64,000 bases of DNA from assembly GCF_037893185.1 (NCBI RefSeq), contig NZ_CP140772.1:2170001-2234000 (forward strand). The letters run 5' to 3'. This DNA comes from Chitinophaga sp. 180180018-3 (lineage in GTDB: Bacteria; Bacteroidota; Bacteroidia; Chitinophagales; Chitinophagaceae). Position numbers and translations under genes: made by a program. A model generated the notes under the pieces. The model worked only from the letters and a program-made list of their open reading frames with translations. It ran no database searches and had not been told where the DNA came from. Below, in pieces: positions 58,794 through 64,000 of this stretch. Numbering within the stretch: the stretch's first letter is position 1; every line of letters begins with the position of its first letter.

Positions 58794-60941
58794 ATGAGAA
58801 AGAAAAAAATAATCATCTTATCAACAGCTTTATTGGGGCTGTTCAGCGCAAATGCACAGGTGTTCAGAAAGCAGGATGCTCCTCTGAACGACCGGGTAAA
58901 TGACCTGTTGCATACATTAACGCTGGAGGAGAAAATATCGATGTTAGGGTACAATAGTCCGGCTATACCGCGATTGAATATTCCTGCCTACAACTGGTGG
59001 AATGAAGCATTACATGGTATTGCAAGGGGAGGAGCAGCCACCGTTTATCCGCAGGCGATTGGTCTTGCGGCAACTTTTGATGCCCCACTGGCGAAGGAGG
59101 TGGCGGGCAGTATCTCCACAGAGGGCAGAGCAAAATATAACCTTGCAGTGGCGCAGCAACGGCATGTGCAGTACCTCGGGCTCAATTTCTGGACGCCCAA
59201 CATCAACATTTTCCGGGATCCGCGTTGGGGGCGGGGACAGGAAACCTATGGTGAAGATCCGTTCCTGACAGCCGCTATGGCCGGAGCTTTCGTACAAGGG
59301 TTACAGGGAAACACACCAGGGCAGCTAAAAACAGCTGCCTGTGCCAAGCATTTCGCTGTGCATAGCGGTCCGGAGGCGGACCGTCATAGTTTTAATGCCG
59401 TAGTAGATGAGAAAGATTTGAGAGAAACTTACCTGTATGCTTTCAGAAAACTGGTGGGTGATGGTGTGGAATCTATCATGTGTGCTTATAACAGGGTGAA
59501 TAGTCAGCCCTGCTGCACCGGCAATACCTTATTGCAGGATATCCTCCGGCATGAATGGAAGTTTGGTGGCCAGGTGGTAACAGATTGCTGGGCGCTGGAT
59601 GATATCTGGGCACGGCATAAAACCATACCGACCCGGGAAGAGGTAGCTGCAGCAGCCATTAAAGCAGGTGTAAACCTGGATTGCGCCAACATCTTACAGG
59701 ATGATGTACAAAAGGCTATCAACAAAGGCTGGCTCCGTCAGCAGGATGTAGATAGTGCACTGAGTGCCACCTTACGTACCCGGATCCGGCTGGGATTATT
59801 CGACGATCCTGCTTTGAGCCCGTACCGCACTTATGGCGCTGATAGTGTGAACAATGAATGGCATACCAGCCTGGCGCGTAAAGCTGCCAGGGAAAGCATG
59901 GTACTGCTGAAGAATGAGGGAATCCTTCCGTTGCAACGGGATAAATATGCTTCCATGCTGGTGGCCGGTTCCAACTCCGCTTCACTTGAAGCGCTGATGG
60001 GCAACTATCATGGTGTATCCGGCAACATGGTTACCTTTGCAGCCGGGCTGGCGAAAGCAGCCGGACCGGGAATGGCGATGCAGTACGACCAGGGTTGTGA
60101 TTTTACAGATACCCTTCATTTTGGTGGTATCTGGGCTTCGCAGAATTGTGATGTAACTGTGGCGGTAATCGGGCTAACCCCACTGCTGGAAGGAGAGGAT
60201 GGAGATGCCTTCCTGTCGGCCTCCGGAGGGGATAAACGTTCATTAAGCCTGCCACGTTCCCAGGTGTTGTTTATGCAGAAACTGCGAGCCGCACATAAGC
60301 ATCCGATCATTGCTGTAGTGACCGCCGGAAGTGCAGTAGATGTGGCGGAGATTGCGCCTTATGCAGACGCGGTAATACTGGCCTGGTATCCGGGAGAACA
60401 GGGAGGAAATGCGTTGGCAGATCTGGTTTTCGGAGACTATAGTCCTGCCGGCCGTCTTCCTATAACCTTCTATACTTCTACCAGTCAACTTCCCGATTAT
60501 AAGGACTATAGCATGAATAACCGCACCTATCGGTATTTCAAAGGAAAGCCTGAATATCCCTTCGGCTACGGGTTAAGCTATACGAAATTCAATTATGCCT
60601 GGAGTCAGGCGCCGGAGAAATCGTACCGCAATACTGATACAATTCGTGTACGCGTTGCCGTAAGTAATACTGGAGATTTCGACGGAGACGAAGTATTACA
60701 GGCATATATCACTTATCCAAACATGGAGCGGATGCCCCTGAAGGAACTGAAAGCGTTCAAACGTATTCATGTCAGCAAAGGAGATAAAACTGAAACCGTG
60801 TTGGAAATACCTGTATCCGAGTTACAGAAATGGGACCTGCAGCAACATGGCTGGAAGCTCTACAAAGGCAATTACAGGATCAATATAGGGAAGAACAGTG
60901 AGGAGTTTGTGCTCAGCAAGGAATTCTCTGTGAAGAATTAA
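58794..60941 (+). CDS. Glycoside hydrolase family 3 beta-glycosidase
   Basis: GH3 enzymes release beta-linked glucose or xylose from the ends of plant glycans. The 715-residue protein has a signal peptide (IIILSTALLGLFSANAQ), the barrel domain with YNWWNEALHGIARGGAATVY and RDPRWGRGQETYGEDPFL, the nucleophile D264 in VVTDCWALDDIW, the alpha/beta sandwich domain (about 380-560) and a C-terminal Fn3-like domain (SNTGDFDGDEVLQAYI). The motif pattern resembles beta-xylosidase/arabinosidase-type members. Exported, probably periplasmic. Its stop lies in palindrome R6. Confidence 0.93.
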   Translation: MRKKKIIILSTALLGLFSANAQVFRKQDAPLNDRVNDLLHTLTLEEKISMLGYNSPAIPRLNIPAYNWWNEALHGIARGGAATVYPQAIGLAATFDAPLAKEVAGSISTEGRAKYNLAVAQQRHVQYLGLNFWTPNINIFRDPRWGRGQETYGEDPFLTAAMAGAFVQGLQGNTPGQLKTAACAKHFAVHSGPEADRHSFNAVVDEKDLRETYLYAFRKLVGDGVESIMCAYNRVNSQPCCTGNTLLQDILRHEWKFGGQVVTDCWALDDIWARHKTIPTREEVAAAAIKAGVNLDCANILQDDVQKAINKGWLRQQDVDSALSATLRTRIRLGLFDDPALSPYRTYGADSVNNEWHTSLARKAARESMVLLKNEGILPLQRDKYASMLVAGSNSASLEALMGNYHGVSGNMVTFAAGLAKAAGPGMAMQYDQGCDFTDTLHFGGIWASQNCDVTVAVIGLTPLLEGEDGDAFLSASGGDKRSLSLPRSQVLFMQKLRAAHKHPIIAVVTAGSAVDVAEIAPYADAVILAWYPGEQGGNALADLVFGDYSPAGRLPITFYTSTSQLPDYKDYSMNNRTYRYFKGKPEYPFGYGLSYTKFNYAWSQAPEKSYRNTDTIRVRVAVSNTGDFDGDEVLQAYITYPNMERMPLKELKAFKRIHVSKGDKTETVLEIPVSELQKWDLQQHGWKLYKGNYRINIGKNSEEFVLSKEFSVKN

Positions 60942-61054
60942 GAATTGGGAATATGGAATTAAGAATGAGAGCGGAGATGTTAGCGACTGATAATATCATT
61001 ATCCGCTAACATCTCCGCTCTCATTCTTAATTCCATATTCCCAATTCTTAATTC
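60935..61054. repeat. Long perfect palindrome, dispersed hairpin family copy R6
   Basis: Arms 60935-60985 and 61004-61054 are perfect 51-bp complements with core GCGGAGATGTTAGCG. The loop contains a further GATAAT/ATTATC pair after an A-C mismatch. It lies between convergent genes: the GH3 TAA (60939-60941) is in the left arm and the antiporter TAA (minus, 61058-61056) abuts the right arm. Confidence 0.93.
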
Positions 61055-61055
61055 C

Positions 61056-62291
61056 TTACATCAATCTATCTACCACTTTCTTTAACGTCAATCCCTGTAC
61101 GATAATGGAGAATAACACTACAAAGTAGCTGGCAGAAAGGATCAGTTCTTTATAAGGTGATTCTGGCAGCGACAATGCGAGCGCTACGGAAATACCACCT
61201 CTCAGGCCTGCCCAGACCAGTACGCCGATAGCTTTGTAGTTGGTTCTCAAAGAACGTCGCAGTAGTACGGCGGGGATGGTGATGCTTAATGCGCGGGCTA
61301 TCAGCACAAAAATGGTGGCCATGAGCCCGGTGAACCAATAGTTCTTCAGGAATGGCATCAATACTATTTGCAGACCAATCATAACAAAGAGAATGGTATT
61401 CAACAATTCGTCTATCAGGCCCCAGATGTTATGGAAGTAATGTTGCAGGTCTTTCGCATTTTTCGTACCCAGAGAAGTATTACCGAGTATCAGGCCGGCG
61501 GATACGGCGGCCAGCGGAATGGATACATGAAACATCGCTCCAAGCACGGATATCACCATTACCATCGAAAGTGATACCATTACGATGATCTGAAAGTCGT
61601 CGACCCGTTTCATGGTGCGATAAGCAATAATGGCGGAAATAATTCCCAGCAGGATGCCGCCGAATACTTCCTGCGAAAATAATGCTGCTGCATGTGAAAA
61701 GGATACGTGTGCATCTGCCTGACCAGCTGCTACTTCTTTCAGGATCACAAATAGCAGGATGCCTGTACCGTCGTTCAGCAGTGATTCTCCACCGATAATG
61801 GTTTCGAGGGCTGGCGGAACTTTTGATTTTTTCAGTATTGACAATACGGCTACCGGATCGGTAGGAGAGATGAGAGCGCCGAACAGGAGGCAGTATACAA
61901 GCGGAATGTCGATCTTCATCCATTCTGTGGCCCAATACAGCAGGAATCCGAAAATAAAAGTAGAGCCGATCACTCCCACTGTACTCAGTACCAGTACAGG
62001 ATAACGCTGGGCTTTTAGTTTATTGAAATCAAAATGCAGGGCGCTGGCAAACAGCAGGAAACCTAACATGATATCGAGCAGCGTGCCGGTAAAGTCGATA
62101 CCGTTCGTTAGCTCCTTAATAAAGATAGAACCATTCGGGAAGATCTTACCGGTTAGCGTAATCAGCAATGACAGTAGCAACGAAACTACTATCACACCAA
62201 TGGTGCCGGGTAGTTTAATAAACCGGTTATTAATGTAAGAGATTAATGCACTAATAGTAATTAAAGCCGTTATCAGCGTAAATGTGTTCAT
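61056..62291 (-). CDS. CPA1-type Na+/H+ antiporter
   Basis: The 411-residue membrane protein has about 12 helices. The ion-binding region is LVYCLLFGALISPTDPVAVL with the family P-T-D-P, and GGESLLNDGTGILLFVIL follows with the conserved N-D pair. It exchanges protons for sodium or potassium across the inner membrane. The C-terminus is short, without a regulatory cytoplasmic domain. A TTG at 62297 would add two residues; I use the ATG at 62291. Monocistronic. Confidence 0.92.
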   Translation of the reverse strand: MNTFTLITALITISALISYINNRFIKLPGTIGVIVVSLLLSLLITLTGKIFPNGSIFIKELTNGIDFTGTLLDIMLGFLLFASALHFDFNKLKAQRYPVLVLSTVGVIGSTFIFGFLLYWATEWMKIDIPLVYCLLFGALISPTDPVAVLSILKKSKVPPALETIIGGESLLNDGTGILLFVILKEVAAGQADAHVSFSHAAALFSQEVFGGILLGIISAIIAYRTMKRVDDFQIIVMVSLSMVMVISVLGAMFHVSIPLAAVSAGLILGNTSLGTKNAKDLQHYFHNIWGLIDELLNTILFVMIGLQIVLMPFLKNYWFTGLMATIFVLIARALSITIPAVLLRRSLRTNYKAIGVLVWAGLRGGISVALALSLPESPYKELILSASYFVVLFSIIVQGLTLKKVVDRLM

Positions 62292-62403
62292 GAGCAATTT
62301 GAATAATGCCAGTTAAGAAATCAGGTGAATAATGCTACAGTTTTGGGGGGCGTTAAAGATAGAAAAAAAAGTAGCAAATCATGGCCTGATCAGCATTTTC
62401 AAA

Positions 62404-62748
62404 TTATTTTTTTTTGGAAGACTTAGCAATAACGTTGAATTCTAATGCCATTTTAATCCAATGCTGTAGCTGCTTTTTTGTTTTAAGTACTTCTTCCTCT
62501 ATAAAAATAAAGCCTTTCATTTCCCTGCCGCCATGAACCATAACGGTAGCGCCGTTTTCATCTTCCAGCACCCGATCGGACTAGGCAGGATCTATCCGGA
62601 CCATCAACCGGCCTGGTTTGACACCCGCGCACATTTTGTCATTTACCATAAAACATAAACCACCGAACATCTTTTTTTCGGTGATATTGCTGGTGGTGGC
62701 AGAAAGCAGCTCACGTACGCGGTCTGCCAGTTTATCATCCTGTGACAT
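62404..62748 (-). pseudogene. TfoX N-terminal-domain gene with an in-frame amber stop
   Basis: The frame from ATG 62748 to TAA 62404 encodes a TfoX/Sxy N-terminal domain: ADRVRELLSATTSNITEKKM, FGGLCFMVNDKMCAGV, LMVRIDPA, then a TAG at 62583-62581, then SDRVLEDENGATVMVHGGRE, MKGFIFIEEEVLKTKKQLQ and a lysine-rich end. Apart from that codon 56 stop the 114-codon frame is intact, and family members usually have E or another residue there. One base change (for example GAG or CAG to TAG) explains it. It could be a recent pseudogene, a sequencing error or a read-through codon. Confidence 0.75.
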
Positions 62749-62806
62749 CTGAAATCTTTTTTAAGTGATTGGAATATAAATATAGCGATTATTTGCCTGC
62801 GGTGGT

Positions 62807-63041
62807 TCAGCTGTTCCTAGCAACTTCCCTGATGCCATCGTCTGCCTGAATATCCGTGAGAATGCTGCCCATTGCGGATTTGTTGAGGGTTTAAAATCTG
62901 ATGGATATCTGAAAGATGCCGTTCGTCTGATCAATGTTACACGACATAATCTGCAACGATGATGTCTGAAAAGTCATAAGCAGAAACCATCATAGTGAGG
63001 GCGGCACCTACAGATACCATCATGCGGGTTCTTAAACCGCT
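62807..63041 (-). pseudogene. Remnant of an MgtC/SapB-family gene
   Basis: On the minus strand from 63041 the frame reads SGLRTRMMVSVGAALTMMVS, AYDFSDIIVADYVV and stops at 62937. This matches the second conserved block of MgtC/SapB inner-membrane proteins (usually AGLRTHMLVALGSALF). A later fragment in another frame (SAMGSILTDIQADDGIREVA, to 62807) may be the C-terminal end. The start and the central glycine-rich block are missing, so the gene is decayed by deletion and frameshift. Confidence 0.5.
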
Positions 63042-63074
63042 GTTAAAGTATGCCGAAATTTGTAACTTAATAGT

Positions 63075-63974
63075 ATGAAGACAAGAACATTATTATGCTT
63101 TCTGGTAGTGCTCTTTTGTGCAGCTGCCGCATATCCGCAAGTGAAAGTAAAGCTGGTGGATCCGGCTGCTACGGCCTCAGCGCTGAAAGCGATTCATTCG
63201 CCTCATATGGTGATGACTCCGGAAAGCGCAGCGGATCTGCATCAGCTGTTGCTCATGATACCGGGAACAGGTGGCCATGCAGTGGATTTTCGAACGTTCG
63301 ACAGCTGTTTTGCCGCGATGGGATATCATGTGATTTCACTGGATTATCCGAATAATGTAATCACAACGGTATGCTCCAAAAGTGAAGACAGTACCTGTTT
63401 TGATCATTTCAGACAGGAAATTGTTTTCGGAACGCCGGTGAGTGATAAGGTGGCGGTAGACTCTGTGAATTGTATCGTAAGCCGTTTTCGTCATTTACTG
63501 GTCTGCCTGGCTAAAGAAGATAAGCAGTGGCAGGAATATGTGCAGAACGGACAGCCACGCTGGGATAAAATAACGGTAGCGGGGCATTCGCAGGGAGCAG
63601 GCCATGCCGCCTTTCTTGGTAAACATTTTACCGTACACAGGGTGATGATGTTTTCAGGACCGCAGGATTATATGCAGCTTTTTCACGCGCCGGCGCGCTG
63701 GCAATTTCTGAGCGGCCGTACGCCGGTAAATCGCTATTATGCTTTCCTGCATTTAAAGGATCCGTTTAATTATGAGTATCAGGCAGCGGATGTATCAGCA
63801 GTGACTCAGTTTGCTGTTACAGACACTGCCATGGTGCATCCGGGTATTCCTGTGCATAAGAGGAAACATATTCTGGTAACAGATATTGATAAAAACGACA
63901 AACATGGTTCAACGCTGAGACTGGAATTCATTCCGGTATGGCGTTATATGATAGGGGCACCAGCAGCACATTAA
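63075..63974 (+). CDS. Exported alpha/beta-hydrolase-like protein
   Basis: The 299-residue protein has a signal peptide (MKTRTLLCFLVVLFCAAAAY, cleavage near YPQ). It has alpha/beta-hydrolase landmarks: LLLMIPGTGGHAVDF (oxyanion region), YHVISLDYPNN, the nucleophile elbow VAGHSQGAGHAAFLG, and a late H-G-S-T as possible catalytic His (NDKHGSTLRLEF). Four cysteines in the N-terminal half may form disulfides. Substrate unknown; an esterase or lipase-like role is likely. It starts 33 bases after the MgtC remnant and ends just before the window edge. Confidence 0.8.
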   Translation: MKTRTLLCFLVVLFCAAAAYPQVKVKLVDPAATASALKAIHSPHMVMTPESAADLHQLLLMIPGTGGHAVDFRTFDSCFAAMGYHVISLDYPNNVITTVCSKSEDSTCFDHFRQEIVFGTPVSDKVAVDSVNCIVSRFRHLLVCLAKEDKQWQEYVQNGQPRWDKITVAGHSQGAGHAAFLGKHFTVHRVMMFSGPQDYMQLFHAPARWQFLSGRTPVNRYYAFLHLKDPFNYEYQAADVSAVTQFAVTDTAMVHPGIPVHKRKHILVTDIDKNDKHGSTLRLEFIPVWRYMIGAPAAH

Positions 63975-64000
63975 AAGAATGCCGGTACTCATGCGGTACC

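Noticed and set aside
1..64000. tRNA, rRNA, CRISPR array, insertion sequence or prophage
   Set aside because: Reading both strands I saw no T-loop-like GGTTCGAATCC, no regularly spaced short repeats, no transposase motifs and no phage structural genes. Short tRNAs could still be missed by eye.

Overview
The window reads as a chromosomal segment of a Bacteroidota bacterium, most likely Chitinophagaceae and Chitinophaga-like. Evidence: a SusC/SusD pair driven by an ECF sigma/FecR couple, Bacteroidota-type -7 boxes (TANNTTTG) instead of Shine-Dalgarno-led promoters, DUF4199 and DUF4382 proteins, a YwqK-like MORN protein, and GH31/GH3/S9 exoenzymes. Coding density is high apart from a decayed stretch at about 5.4-7.1 kb and another at 62.3-63.1 kb. 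I saw no tRNA, rRNA, CRISPR array, insertion sequence or prophage.

Layout. 1-5 kb: 3' part of a DEAD-box helicase, glgB, a DUF4382 lipoprotein and a MORN-like secreted protein. 5.3-7.1 kb: one small membrane ORF, a secreted-protein gene broken by an in-frame stop, and degenerate ~100-bp repeats. 7-15 kb: GH31 alpha-glucosidase, a Ycf48-like propeller protein, and a periplasmic-propeller histidine kinase with its NarL-type regulator. 15-21.4 kb: topoisomerase IV (parE and parC) with a DUF1835 gene and a cupin gene between them. 21.5-28.7 kb: sigma factor, anti-sigma factor, transducing SusC and SusD. 28.8-37.7 kb, minus strand: a MarR-like/VOC pair, then a long operon that makes GDP-D-glycero-D-manno-heptose (hddA, gmhA, hddC, gmhB) with two glycosyltransferases, DUF4199 and a dihydroorotase-like protein lacking metal ligands. 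37.8-46.3 kb: HEAT protein, DPP-IV-like peptidase, LacI regulator, OmpA lipoprotein and a large outer-membrane barrel. 46.5-53.2 kb: DinB protein and a five-gene minus-strand operon with egtD and egtB (ergothioneine synthesis), an EgtUV/OpuC-type ABC transporter and a CxxxxC flavin disulfide reductase. 53.3-58.7 kb: dusB, a lipoprotein, an EF-G paralogue with a long structured leader, and a class V PLP enzyme. 58.8-64 kb: GH3 glycosidase, Na+/H+ antiporter, two broken genes (TfoX-like, MgtC-like) and a secreted alpha/beta hydrolase.

Two things stand out. First, at least five long near-perfect palindromes (about 110-146 bp), plus one shorter and two degenerate relatives, lie at the 3' ends of genes. 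They share an A/T-rich outer arm built from GAATTA units and an inner core of the form GAAGAnnTTAGCG, in which bases covary between copies. The neighbouring stop codon often lies inside the arm, and in convergent pairs both genes stop in the element. They look like a dispersed family of 3'-end hairpins. Second, the ergothioneine cluster joins synthesis, a putative importer with a circularly permuted binding domain, and a putative thiol-disulfide reductase in one operon. A class V PLP enzyme a few kilobases away is a candidate for the missing C-S lyase.

All functional calls rest on reading motifs by eye; no database search was run.
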